NCBI RefSeq assembly: GCF_000426605.1
Contig: NZ_AUFR01000016.1
Coordinates: 1 to 62,827, forward strand
Direction: 5' to 3'
DNA length: 62,827 nucleotides
DNA from: Propionibacterium acidifaciens DSM 21887
GTDB lineage: Bacteria; Actinomycetota; Actinomycetes; Propionibacteriales; Propionibacteriaceae
Of the stretch, positions 7,632-18,609 are shown piece by piece (the first letter of the stretch is position 1; the number at the start of each line of letters is the position of its first letter). The notes under the pieces were generated by a model that ran no database searches, was not told the origin of the DNA, and saw only the letters and a program-made list of their open reading frames with translations. Position numbers and translations under genes: made by a program.

Positions 7632-7967
7632 TCAGGCTTCCCACCATCATCTGCATCTGCTGAGCTTCACATTGCGACAGGCCCGGTGCCATGCCGTGCC
7701 CCAGCCTAACGCCGCGCACGAACACCCCGGCCGGACCGTCCGGCCCCGTCGTCCCTGAATCGGCGCGGAGCACCCGGGACCGACGCGGAACACGGGTCCG
7801 GCCGTGCCCGGACGCCATCGGCCCGACCGGGCACCGGCGGTCGTCCTCGCGGGGCACGGGTCGGACGCCGCCGGCCCGGCAGCGGGGTCCGGCGGGCCGA
7901 CACCGACGACCCCTAGGATGGAGGGGCCGCCGGCCGCGCCCGCGGACCGGCATCGGAGGGAGGCAGG
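7632..7967. other. Intergenic region; promoter of the DUF4235 gene
   Basis: There is no convincing gene in these 336 bp. TAGGAT at 7914-7919 is a good -10 for the DUF4235 gene, giving a leader of about 40 nt with ribosome site GGAGGGAGG. The leftward DUF3710 promoter must also lie here but was not assigned. Confidence 0.45.
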
Positions 7968-8276
7968 ATGGCATCTCGCACCACAAACACCCAGTTCAAG
8001 GTGCTCGCCGGGGTCCTCGGCACGGTCGGCGTCTTCGCAGGCCAGAAACTTCTCAACGCCTCGTGGAAGACGATCACCGGCGAGAAGCCGCCGGACCCGA
8101 GCGATCCGGAGGTCCCGCTGGCCAAGGCAGCGGGGTGGATCATCGCCAGCGGCGTCGGCATGGCGGTCCTCCAGCTCGTCGTGGAGCGCTTCACGGCGGC
8201 CAGGGTCGCCCGGCTCACCGGGGAGATCCCCGACCTGGCCGCCAGGCGCCGGTTCCCCATCGGCCTGCGTCACTGA
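7968..8276 (+). CDS. DUF4235 small membrane protein
   Basis: A 102-residue protein with two hydrophobic helices (about 10-28, FKVLAGVLGTVGVFAGQKLL, and 57-76, AGWIIASGVGMAVLQLVVE) and a basic end (ARRRF). The linker between helices has the WKTITGEKPPDP motif typical of DUF4235. It is probably an inner-membrane protein of unknown function. The ATG follows ribosome site GGAGGGAGG. It is monocistronic, ended by the long hairpin at 8291. Confidence 0.82.
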   Translation: MASRTTNTQFKVLAGVLGTVGVFAGQKLLNASWKTITGEKPPDPSDPEVPLAKAAGWIIASGVGMAVLQLVVERFTAARVARLTGEIPDLAARRRFPIGLRH

Positions 8277-8290
8277 CGTCCCCGCCCCAT

Positions 8291-8356
8291 GATCCGGCAC
8301 GGACACGCACGAGGGCCCGCACCGTGACGGTGCGGGCCCTCGTGCCGTGCCGGATC
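8291..8356. terminator. Long bidirectional terminator hairpin
   Basis: A nearly uninterrupted inverted repeat. Outer arms GATCCGGCACGG / CCGTGCCGGATC and inner arms CGAGGGCCCGCACCGT / ACGGTGCGGGCCCTCG are separated by small bulges. It lies between the convergent DUF4235 and DUF4193 genes and ends both transcripts. Confidence 0.85.
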
Positions 8357-8376
8357 GTGGGGCCGGCCGGCTCGAC

Positions 8377-8673
8377 TCAGACGCAGTCGACGCAGTAGGG
8401 CTTGCCGTTGCGCTCCTCGGCGAGCTGGCTGCGCGACTTCACGAGGAAGCAGCTCGCGCAGGTGAACTCGTCGGACTGGCGCGGCAGGACGCGCACGGTC
8501 AGCTCCTCGTGGGACAGATCGGCGCCGGGCAGCTCGAATGACTCGGCGGCCTCCGCCTCGTCCTCGTCGACCTTGCCGGAGTTCTTGTCGTTGCGACGGT
8601 TCTTGAGCTCCTCGATCGAATCCTCGCGTGACTCCTCATCAGTTTTGCGGGGTGCATCGTAATCAGTCGCCAT
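8377..8673 (-). CDS. DUF4193 zinc-ribbon protein
   Basis: A 98-residue acidic protein. It starts MATDYDAPRKTDEES, as DUF4193 proteins do, and ends in a treble-clef/zinc-ribbon formed by CASC (about 74-77) and CVDC (94-97). The middle is rich in Glu/Asp and predicted disordered. The family is restricted to actinobacteria (Rv2699c) and of unknown function; the ribbon suggests a nucleic-acid or protein contact. ATG at 8671-8673 with GGAAGG upstream. The usual neighbours sepH and DUF3710 are nearby. Confidence 0.92.
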   Translation of the reverse strand: MATDYDAPRKTDEESREDSIEELKNRRNDKNSGKVDEDEAEAAESFELPGADLSHEELTVRVLPRQSDEFTCASCFLVKSRSQLAEERNGKPYCVDCV

Positions 8674-8885
8674 GATGACCTTCCGAACCAGTGGGTGGGC
8701 TTCGTACCGGCGCCTGCTGAGAGGACCTCCAGACCGGTAAATCGTGGGCATCATACCCAAAGAACTCGCAGAACGAGCACCGTGCCGAGAAGCGGTCCGG
8801 GCGCCGCATCCGGGGCGGGGGCGGCGCCCGGGGCCGATCCCGGCCACAGGGCATGCCGCGGCGACCGGGCGGCGTGCCGACGCGG

Positions 8886-8919
8886 TAGATTTGCCCCTGT
8901 CATGCGTCCGGTCGCGTGA
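8886..8919 (+). promoter_or_regulatory. sepH promoter with possible 5-codon upstream ORF
   Basis: TAGATT (8886-8891) is a likely -10. Eleven bases later an ATG opens a five-codon frame MRPVA-stop (8902-8919), which could be translated from a leaderless or near-leaderless transcript. The sepH start lies a short way downstream. Confidence 0.35.
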
Positions 8920-8974
8920 TCCCATGACCGATCTACAGGCCCGGGCATCCGGGCAGGATGCGGGGAGATGCCAG

Positions 8975-10093
8975 ATGGACAGTGCCTTGACGCCACGGGA
9001 GATCCAGTCCCGCATCCGCGCCGGCGAGTCCCCCGACGACGTCGCGCGGGCGGCCGGGGTGCCGGTCGACGGCATCGAGGGCTACGCGGCCCCCGTCCTG
9101 GCCGAGCGCGAGCACATGGCCGAGATGGCGCAGGCGGCGCAGTGCCGGCGCGGCAACGGCCGCGGGCCGGCCCCGCTGGGCGAGGCCGCCCGCGCGCGCC
9201 TGGGCTCCGAGGGCATCGACGCCGACTCCGTCGACTGGGACGCCTGGCGCGAGGAGGACCGCGCCGATCGGCACTGGACCGTGCAGGCCAGCTACCGGAT
9301 CGGCTCGACCGTCAAGCAGGCGCGCTTCGACTTCGACCCCCGCGGACGGTTCGCGGTGGCGGCGAACGACGACGCTCGCTGGCTCCTCGGCGAGGAGCCC
9401 CCGAGGCCGCGCACCCCGATCCGCAGGGCCGACCCGGACGCCGAGCCCACCGTCGACCTCAATGACGAGATGGCGCTCGTGCGGGCCGTCCAGCCGGGCC
9501 AGCAGCCAATCGTCGGCGGCGGCGCCGCGCTCGCCGAGGTCTACGGGGCCGCCGAGTCGAGCGGCTTGGAGGACGCCGAGGACGAGCTCGAGCACACCGG
9601 GCTGACCAAGATCGACGGCGTCTACGAGCTCGTGCCCAATCCGACCTCCGACATGGACGTGCTCTACGACATGCTCTCGGGCTTCGACGAGGACTCCGTC
9701 CACGTCTACGCCGGCCTCAACCAGCCGATCGCGGTGGGCGGTGCGGAGGACGGGCGCGCCGGCGAGGACGGGCGCGACGTGGACGGGCCCGACGACCGCT
9801 CCGCCGGGGCCGACCGGGACCTCGGCGCCCGGGGCGCCGAGGAGGCGCCCGCCGGGGCCGGCGGGCCGGAGCGGGCCGGCAGGGACCGCCCCGGGAGGGG
9901 ACGGACCGCGAAGAGGGAGCACCCGGCCGGGCAGGGCCCCGAAGAGCCCGAACAGGACCCGCTGCCGGAGGCGGCGCCGGAGAAGAGGCCTCCGCGCAAG
10001 CGCAGGGGCCACCGCGCCTCCGTCCCCAGCTGGGACGAGATCATGTTCGGCGGCCCGAAGGGCCCCGACGACTCCGGCGCCCCCCTGCGCTGA
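8975..10093 (+). CDS. sepH: SepH-like cell-division protein, N-terminally short
   Basis: A 372-residue homologue of Streptomyces SepH, an actinobacterial FtsZ-assembly activator. The helix-turn-helix of the DUF3071 domain is present from the first residues (LTPREIQSRIRAGESPDDVA) and is followed by LAEREHMAEMA and DWDAWREEDR. A long Pro/Glu/Gly-rich linker (about 215-345) leads to the conserved C-terminal motif VPSWDEIMFGG. The beta-rich N-terminal subdomain of about 50-60 residues found in other SepH proteins is missing in every frame upstream. ATG 8975 was chosen for its GGGGAG ribosome site 6 bp upstream; ATG 8924 would add 17 unrelated residues. The 3' end overlaps the convergent phosphatase gene by 53 bp. 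Confidence 0.82.
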   Translation: MDSALTPREIQSRIRAGESPDDVARAAGVPVDGIEGYAAPVLAEREHMAEMAQAAQCRRGNGRGPAPLGEAARARLGSEGIDADSVDWDAWREEDRADRHWTVQASYRIGSTVKQARFDFDPRGRFAVAANDDARWLLGEEPPRPRTPIRRADPDAEPTVDLNDEMALVRAVQPGQQPIVGGGAALAEVYGAAESSGLEDAEDELEHTGLTKIDGVYELVPNPTSDMDVLYDMLSGFDEDSVHVYAGLNQPIAVGGAEDGRAGEDGRDVDGPDDRSAGADRDLGARGAEEAPAGAGGPERAGRDRPGRGRTAKREHPAGQGPEEPEQDPLPEAAPEKRPPRKRRGHRASVPSWDEIMFGGPKGPDDSGAPLR

Positions 10094-11297
10094 GCCGGGA
10101 CGCCGACGGGCCGGTCGGCCGACCGTCTGGAGGAGCCGGACGACGGGGCCGGGGTTCCACCCGGTCCAGTCCCTCGTCGACGAGCAGAGGGACGAGCATC
10201 TCGTCGGGCTCCGGCGAGCCGTGCTGGCCGACGAGCGCGAACTCGCGCTCCCTCGTGCGGGTCATGACGGCCCAGTCCCCACGGGCGGCGACGAGGACGT
10301 CGCCCAGCCGTTCGGCGACCCCGGGTGCGAGCTCCGGGCCGAACCAGCCGGCCTCGACGGCCTCCTCGCGGGTGCGGACCCAGGCGCGTTCGCCCATGAT
10401 CCGCGCCCAGCGGGCCGCGACGGCGTGCGGTTCGCGCGTGTAGAGATAGCGCAGCCGGCCCTCGCCGCCGATGAGTTCGAGCCCTTCGGCCAGGCCCGGG
10501 ACGTCCTCGATGACGACCCGGTGCCGGGCCGGGACGTCGACCATGCCGTGGTCGCCGGTGACGAGCAGGCAGACGTCGGCGGGCAGCGCCCGCCGCAGGA
10601 CCTCGAGCCCGGCGTCGACGCGGACCAGCCGGTCGAGCCACTGCCCCGAGCCGACGCCCCTGCCGTGACCGGTGTGGTCGAGCTCGCTCTCGTAGACGTA
10701 GGCGAGCGCGGGCCCGGCGGCGACGGCGGCGAGGATCGTCTCGAGCCGGGCCGCCATGGGGGCGTCCCGGCCGAAGCCGCGGAAGGACCCGCCGCGCAGC
10801 GCCGCGCGCGTGAGGCCGCTGCGGCGGAACCGGCTGCGCGAGACGGTGGTGACGGCGACGCCGGCCCGCTCCAGGCGCTCGAACCAGGTGGGCACCGGTT
10901 GCAGCAGCTCGGGGTCGGGGTCCAGCGGCCCCCAGTCGAGGGGGCGCAGGAGGTCGCCCGCCCTCGAGGGGCGGAAGGAGTAGCCGACGATGCCGTGCAC
11001 GCCGGGCGGGCGACCGGTGCCGAGCGTCGTGAGCGAGCAGGCGGTGGTGGCCGGCACGGGCGCGCTGAGCGGGCGGGCGTCGGCGAGCAGCCGGGGGATG
11101 CGGCCGAGCGCGGGAAGGTTGGCGAGCAGTTGGTTCCAGCCCAGTCCGTCGACGAGCACGAGCACGTAGGCGCGGGCGGGCGGCACGTCCAGGGCGCCGG
11201 GCGGGGCGTCGGGCGCCCCGAGGCGGTGGGCGACCGCCGGGAGCAGCTCGGCGAGCGTGCCGCTGCCGTAGTCGGGGGCCGCCGGGTCGGCGCTCAC
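10041..11297 (-). CDS. Alkaline-phosphatase-superfamily nucleotide pyrophosphatase/phosphodiesterase
   Basis: A 418-residue protein of the type I phosphodiesterase/nucleotide pyrophosphatase family. Metal and nucleophile motifs appear in order: first Asp in YVLVLVDGLGWN (about 45), nucleophile Thr in VPATTACSLTTLGTG, Asp/His in ESELDHTGHG and Asp-His in TGDHGMVDV. It has no signal peptide and is probably cytosolic. The last ~35 residues are Arg/Pro-rich and overlap sepH, so they may be non-essential. The GTG start overlaps the stop of the DUF5998 gene (GTGA). The physiological substrate is unknown. Confidence 0.87.
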   Translation of the reverse strand: MSADPAAPDYGSGTLAELLPAVAHRLGAPDAPPGALDVPPARAYVLVLVDGLGWNQLLANLPALGRIPRLLADARPLSAPVPATTACSLTTLGTGRPPGVHGIVGYSFRPSRAGDLLRPLDWGPLDPDPELLQPVPTWFERLERAGVAVTTVSRSRFRRSGLTRAALRGGSFRGFGRDAPMAARLETILAAVAAGPALAYVYESELDHTGHGRGVGSGQWLDRLVRVDAGLEVLRRALPADVCLLVTGDHGMVDVPARHRVVIEDVPGLAEGLELIGGEGRLRYLYTREPHAVAARWARIMGERAWVRTREEAVEAGWFGPELAPGVAERLGDVLVAARGDWAVMTRTREREFALVGQHGSPEPDEMLVPLLVDEGLDRVEPRPRRPAPPDGRPTGPSASRLSAGGRRSRRGPSGRRT

Positions 11298-11884
11298 CGC
11301 GGGACCGGCCCGTGGGCCAGGCGCTGGAGGGCGCCGGCGAACTCGACGAGGCGCTGCACGTTCTCGGCGCCGTCCGCGGCCGGGCTCATGCGGATCGTGA
11401 TGTCCTCGCCGACCGCCTCGCCGTCGAAGCCGTGGTCGGCCGTGCACGACGGGTCGCCGCAGTGGGCCGGGACGATCTGCAGGCGCCGCACGGCGTCCCA
11501 GGTGAGGGTCAGCCAGGTCTCGACGACGGACGCCTCGGCGCTGCCGTACCGCTCGGGGTGGGACAGGACGCGGCTCACCGTGATGACGCCGAGCAGCCAC
11601 AGCGGAACCGACTCGCTCGTCGTGACGGCGGTGTCCGCGCCGCGGGCGTCGGTCTCCTCGTCGGTGTGGCTCACGATGAGGCGCCCGGGCGTGAGGACGA
11701 GGACCGTGAGATGGCGGATGATGCCCTCGGGCCCGACCGTGGCCTCGTGCTGGACGAGGAAGTCGACGACCGTCTCGTCCCCGAGGGCCGTGGACACCGA
11801 GTCCTCGACGAGCTCGGGGAAGAAGCCGCACTCGTCGACGCGGTCGCGCAGGGCCTGCGGAAGGGCGGAGGGGCTCGTGTTCAT
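11294..11884 (-). CDS. DUF5998 protein
   Basis: A 196-residue protein of an actinobacteria-restricted family. Features: LPQALRDRVDECGFFPELVEDSV at the start, HLTVLVLTPGRLIVSHTDE in the middle and a C-terminal PAHCGDPSCTADHG segment with two cysteines and two histidines that could bind metal. The central part looks PH-like, which is only an impression. It is always found upstream of the phosphodiesterase gene and is coupled to it here by overlap. An alternative GTG one codon upstream exists. Function unknown. Confidence 0.85.
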   Translation of the reverse strand: MNTSPSALPQALRDRVDECGFFPELVEDSVSTALGDETVVDFLVQHEATVGPEGIIRHLTVLVLTPGRLIVSHTDEETDARGADTAVTTSESVPLWLLGVITVSRVLSHPERYGSAEASVVETWLTLTWDAVRRLQIVPAHCGDPSCTADHGFDGEAVGEDITIRMSPAADGAENVQRLVEFAGALQRLAHGPVPR

Positions 11885-12040
11885 CACGCCCCCATCGTGC
11901 CACCCCGGGGCCCGCCGGGCGGGGACCGGCGTGTCCGCCCCGCCCGGCCGCGGGCGCCTCCACCAGCCTCACCGGGGTCCCGGAGGCGGGCCGCCTCCCG
12001 GGCGGGACGGTCGTGGCCCGCGAGGCCCCGGGGCGCCCGT

Positions 12041-12046
12041 TAGGGT
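12041..12046 (+). promoter_or_regulatory. -10 element (TAGGGT), leaderless start
   Basis: TAGGGT ends 6 nt before the ATG at 12053, so transcription should begin at or beside the start codon. No ribosome site lies upstream. Confidence 0.5.
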
Positions 12047-12052
12047 GGGGTC

Positions 12053-13159
12053 ATGAGGCACGGATCGGTGATCGGCGTTCACGCCAACGACTTCGTGACG
12101 CGTCGCATCGGCGCCGTGCTGGGGCGGCGCGGCTGGCGCGAGCGGCCCGTCCCCTTCATCGGCTACGGCACCCCGGGGCGCGTGCGCGTGCTGGGGCGGC
12201 TCGTCCTGCGCCCCGACGACGAGAAGCTGCTGCCGGCGCACGCCGCGGCATGGCTGCACCGCCGCGGCTGGCGCAACTTCCTCGAGCTCCCGGCCCCGCA
12301 CCGTCCGGTGCGGCTGACGGTCGCCGGCCGCACACGGACCCTGCGCACCGACCGCCGCGGCTACGTCGACACGATGGTCGACTCCGAGCTCGCCCCCGGC
12401 TGGCACACGATGCACCTGGCCGCCGGCAACGGCTCGGGGGCCGAGATGCCCGTGCGGATCATCGACCCCGACGAGGACTTCGGCGTCATCTCCGACATCG
12501 ACGACACGATCATCAGCACGTGGATGCCCCGCCTGCTCCTCGCCATCTGGAACAGCTTCTTCCAGCTCGAGGGCAACCGGCGGGCGGTGCCGGGCATGGC
12601 GCGCCTGTACCAACGGATGCTGGCCGAGCACCCGGGCGCGCCGATCTTCTACGTCTCGACCGGCCCGTGGTCCTCGATCCGCTTCCTCGAGCGGTTCATG
12701 ACCCGGCACGGCTTCCCGCCCGGCGCGCTCCTGCTCACCGACTGGGGGCCCACCCGCACCGAGTGGGTGCGCTCGGGCACGGACCACAAGCGCCGCACGA
12801 TGGCCGGGCTCGCCCGCGAGCTCCCGACCATCCGCTGGGTGCTCGTCGGCGACGACGGCCAGCACGACCCCGAGCTCTACGAGGAGTTCGCGCAGGAGCA
12901 CCCCGGGCGGGTGCGGGCCGTGGCGCTGCGCTCGCTGAGCCCCACCGAGCAGATCCTCGCCCACGGCACGGTGCCGCCGCTGGCCGAGCCGCGCCGCCAC
13001 TGGCGCCCGCGCCGGGTGCCCTCGCTCCACGGCGCCGACGGCGACGCCCTGTGGCCGGCGCTGGCCGACGTGCTGGGCCTCGGGGACGAGCCGACGACCG
13101 TCCGGCGGCCGGTCGCCCGGCGGGCGGGGCGCCGGCGGGGCTCCCCCGCGGGGTCCTGA
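12053..13159 (+). CDS. App1-family phosphatidate phosphatase-like protein (DUF2183)
   Basis: A 368-residue protein. The C-terminal catalytic domain contains the HAD/lipin-type motif SDIDDTI (about 145-151, DxDxT), followed by FYVSTGPWSSI, DHKRRTM (lysine) and VLVGDDGQHDPELY, the remaining HAD signatures. The N-terminal ~140 residues form a beta-rich domain. Yeast App1 dephosphorylates phosphatidic acid; bacterial members are uncharacterised, so the lipid substrate is inferred. The C-terminal tail is basic (RRPVARRAGRRRG). The gene stands alone, divergent from the DUF5998 operon. Confidence 0.88.
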   Translation: MRHGSVIGVHANDFVTRRIGAVLGRRGWRERPVPFIGYGTPGRVRVLGRLVLRPDDEKLLPAHAAAWLHRRGWRNFLELPAPHRPVRLTVAGRTRTLRTDRRGYVDTMVDSELAPGWHTMHLAAGNGSGAEMPVRIIDPDEDFGVISDIDDTIISTWMPRLLLAIWNSFFQLEGNRRAVPGMARLYQRMLAEHPGAPIFYVSTGPWSSIRFLERFMTRHGFPPGALLLTDWGPTRTEWVRSGTDHKRRTMAGLARELPTIRWVLVGDDGQHDPELYEEFAQEHPGRVRAVALRSLSPTEQILAHGTVPPLAEPRRHWRPRRVPSLHGADGDALWPALADVLGLGDEPTTVRRPVARRAGRRRGSPAGS

Positions 13160-13273
13160 GCGGCCGGCCCGCCCGGAGGCCCGACGAGCGGAGCTCCTTG
13201 CGGAACCCCCGGCCGGCACGGCATTCTGGGAGGGCTCTCCCACCGGGCCGCCCCGAACCACTGGAGGTGCAGC

Positions 13274-14287
<1,014 letters not shown>

Positions 14288-14391
14288 GCCGGGTGCTGGC
14301 TGATCGGCCCCCGACCGGCGTGGAATGATTCCCCCCGTCGCCCCGATGCCCGAGAATCGGGGCTGGCCCACAGTCAGGAGCAGATCAGCAG

Positions 14392-16854
<2,463 letters not shown>

Positions 16855-16891
16855 GCGATCACTGCGCGGTTCCGGCTCGTCCTGCGGTCCC

Positions 16892-16907
16892 CGTGCGTCT
16901 TCGCACG
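16892..16907 (+). terminator. Hairpin after parC
   Basis: Arms CGTGCG and CGCACG close a TCTT tetraloop. Flanking CCCC and GGGG can extend the stem with mismatches. It sits 38 bp after the parC stop and upstream of the panE promoter. Confidence 0.55.
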
Positions 16908-16937
16908 ACAACCGCGGGGTCGGGCAGCACCCGCCCG

Positions 16938-16943
16938 TAGACT
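16938..16943 (+). promoter_or_regulatory. -10 element (TAGACT) of panE, leaderless start
   Basis: TAGACT lies exactly 6 nt before the ATG at 16950. No ribosome site is present, so the transcript is probably leaderless. Confidence 0.55.
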
Positions 16944-16949
16944 CGGGCC

Positions 16950-17864
16950 ATGAGATTCGCTGTCGTCGGTGCCGGTGGCGTGGGTGGTTTCCTCGGCGGG
17001 CGGCTGGCCCGCGCCGGTCACGACGTGTCCTTCGTCGCCAGGGGCCGCACCCTCGAGGCGCTGCGGGCCGACGGGCTGCGGCTGGTCGGTGACGAGGAGT
17101 TCACCGTGTCGGTCACCGCGACCGACGACCCGGCTGCAATCGGCCCAGTCGACTACGTGCTCAGCTGCGTCAAGGCCACCCGGATCACCGAGGCGCTACG
17201 GACCGCCGGTCCCCTCATCGGCCCCGGCACGGCCGTCGTCACCACCCAGAACGGCGTGGACGGCCCGCGCCTGACCGCCGGGGTCGTCGGCGATGGTCAC
17301 ACGCTCCCCGGCGTCATGAAGATCTTCGCCATGACCGAGCAGCCCGGAGTCATCGCCCGCCACGGCGGGCCGGGGACGCTCGAGGTCGGCGAATGGGACA
17401 ACGCCGGCACCGTCCGCGTCCGCGCCCTGCGCGAGGCGCTGGAGGGGGCGGGCATCGGCTCACCCGAGCCGGACGACATCTGGGCCGCCCTGTGGCGCAA
17501 GGCCATGATGGTGATCCCGCTCGGCGAGCTGGGCGCCATGACCGGGCTGACCCTCGGCGAGCTGGGCGCTCGGCCCCAGCTGGCCGACCTGTGGCGCCGA
17601 GCCACCGCCGAGATCGCCGCCGTGGCGCAGGCGCAGGGCGTCGACGTGGGGGCGGACGCGGTCGACGAGATCATGGCCTTCAACGCCCGCCAGCCCGCCG
17701 GCAGCACCGCCTCGCTGTGCCGCGACCTGATGGCCGGCCGCCCCAGCGAACTCGACCCGCAGACCGGCGCGATCGTCCGGCTCGCGCACGAGGCGGACGT
17801 GCCGGTCCCCCTGCACGACCTCATGCACGAGGTGCTGCGCCTGGGCCGGGCCCGGGCCGGCTGA
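16950..17864 (+). CDS. panE: Ketopantoate reductase family protein
   Basis: A 304-residue protein of the 2-dehydropantoate 2-reductase family, which uses NADPH to make pantoate for coenzyme A. The N-terminal Rossmann motif is VVGAGGVGGFLGGRLARAG. The catalytic lysine region is LWRKAMMVIPLGELGAM (about 181-197), and the distal motif SELDPQTGAIVRLAHE (about 269-284) carries the family Ser/Glu pair. The central SCVKATRITEAL and TTQNGVDG segments are also typical. Family members include pantoate-unrelated reductases, so the pathway assignment is moderate. The stop directly abuts that of the convergent MFS pseudogene. Confidence 0.82.
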   Translation: MRFAVVGAGGVGGFLGGRLARAGHDVSFVARGRTLEALRADGLRLVGDEEFTVSVTATDDPAAIGPVDYVLSCVKATRITEALRTAGPLIGPGTAVVTTQNGVDGPRLTAGVVGDGHTLPGVMKIFAMTEQPGVIARHGGPGTLEVGEWDNAGTVRVRALREALEGAGIGSPEPDDIWAALWRKAMMVIPLGELGAMTGLTLGELGARPQLADLWRRATAEIAAVAQAQGVDVGADAVDEIMAFNARQPAGSTASLCRDLMAGRPSELDPQTGAIVRLAHEADVPVPLHDLMHEVLRLGRARAG

Positions 17865-18540
17865 TCAGCCCCGCCCCCGCCCGGCCGCGATCCGCGGCAC
17901 CCGGCCGGGCAGGACCAGCAGGCCGGCGGCGAGCACGACGGCGATGCCGACGATGCCGAGGTACTGCGTGTTCTCGGCGCCGGTGGGACGGGCTCCGAGG
18001 CCGACGCACAGGCCGAACATGGGCGGGGCCAGGGGCGAGGCGACGCGGCCGACGTTCTGCGGCGTCGGGACCCGGTCGATGACGCCGTTGCAGAGCGAGC
18101 CGGCGACCTCGGAGGCGACCGTGCCCAGGTCCAGCATGATGAAACCCGCCCACAGAAAGACGGACTCGTCGGCGATGAGGAACAGGGCGGCGTCGACGGC
18201 CGCCACGGCCCAGGGTGAGGACCCGCAGGGCGCTCATCGTCCGGCCGGTGCGGTCGGTGTTCCGGCCCAGCACGGGCGCGACGAGGGCGATCACGGCAGA
18301 GGCGATCGTCATGCAGACCAACTGCACGTACCAAACTGCACGTAGGCGGTGTGGTTGGCCGAGCCGAACGAGGGGCCGACCAGGTAGACGGGGAACACGA
18401 GGATCGTGACGACCGTGTTCCACGGCTGGGTGCCCCAGCCCCACAGGGCCCGGGCCAGGACGCGGGTGCGCGAGGCGGCGTCGACCGGTGCGATGGGCGG
18501 CCCGGGACGGGGCGGGCCCGTCCGGAGACGGCTGTGCCGG
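17865..18540 (-). pseudogene. Broken MFS (UMF1-like) transporter
   Basis: Pieces of one membrane transporter lie in successive frames. The N-terminal piece (RALWGWGTQPWNTVVTIL, about 18330-18470) resembles UMF1-type MFS permeases and stops at a frameshift inside a 13/14-bp tandem duplication (CCAACTGCACGTA, then CCAAACTGCACGTA, 18318-18344). The next piece (LVCMTIASAVIALVAPVLGR) runs to about 18210, where a second shift moves the frame to the last piece (17865-18206, ALFLIADESVFLWAGFIMLD to LAAGLLVLPGRVPRI). The last piece also appears to lack several central helices. With two frameshifts and an internal deletion, no functional transporter is expected. The 5' end is uncertain. Confidence 0.78.
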
Positions 18541-18609
18541 CCGAGCTCACCGCTCCAGGCTACGGACCGGGCCAGCGGGCCGGACCGTGTCCCGGTGACC
18601 GGACACGGC

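Noticed and set aside
8744-8974. Longer SepH from ATG 8744 or ATG 8924
   Set aside because: Added residues do not resemble the missing N-terminal subdomain and neither start has a ribosome site; ATG 8975 has GGGGAG.
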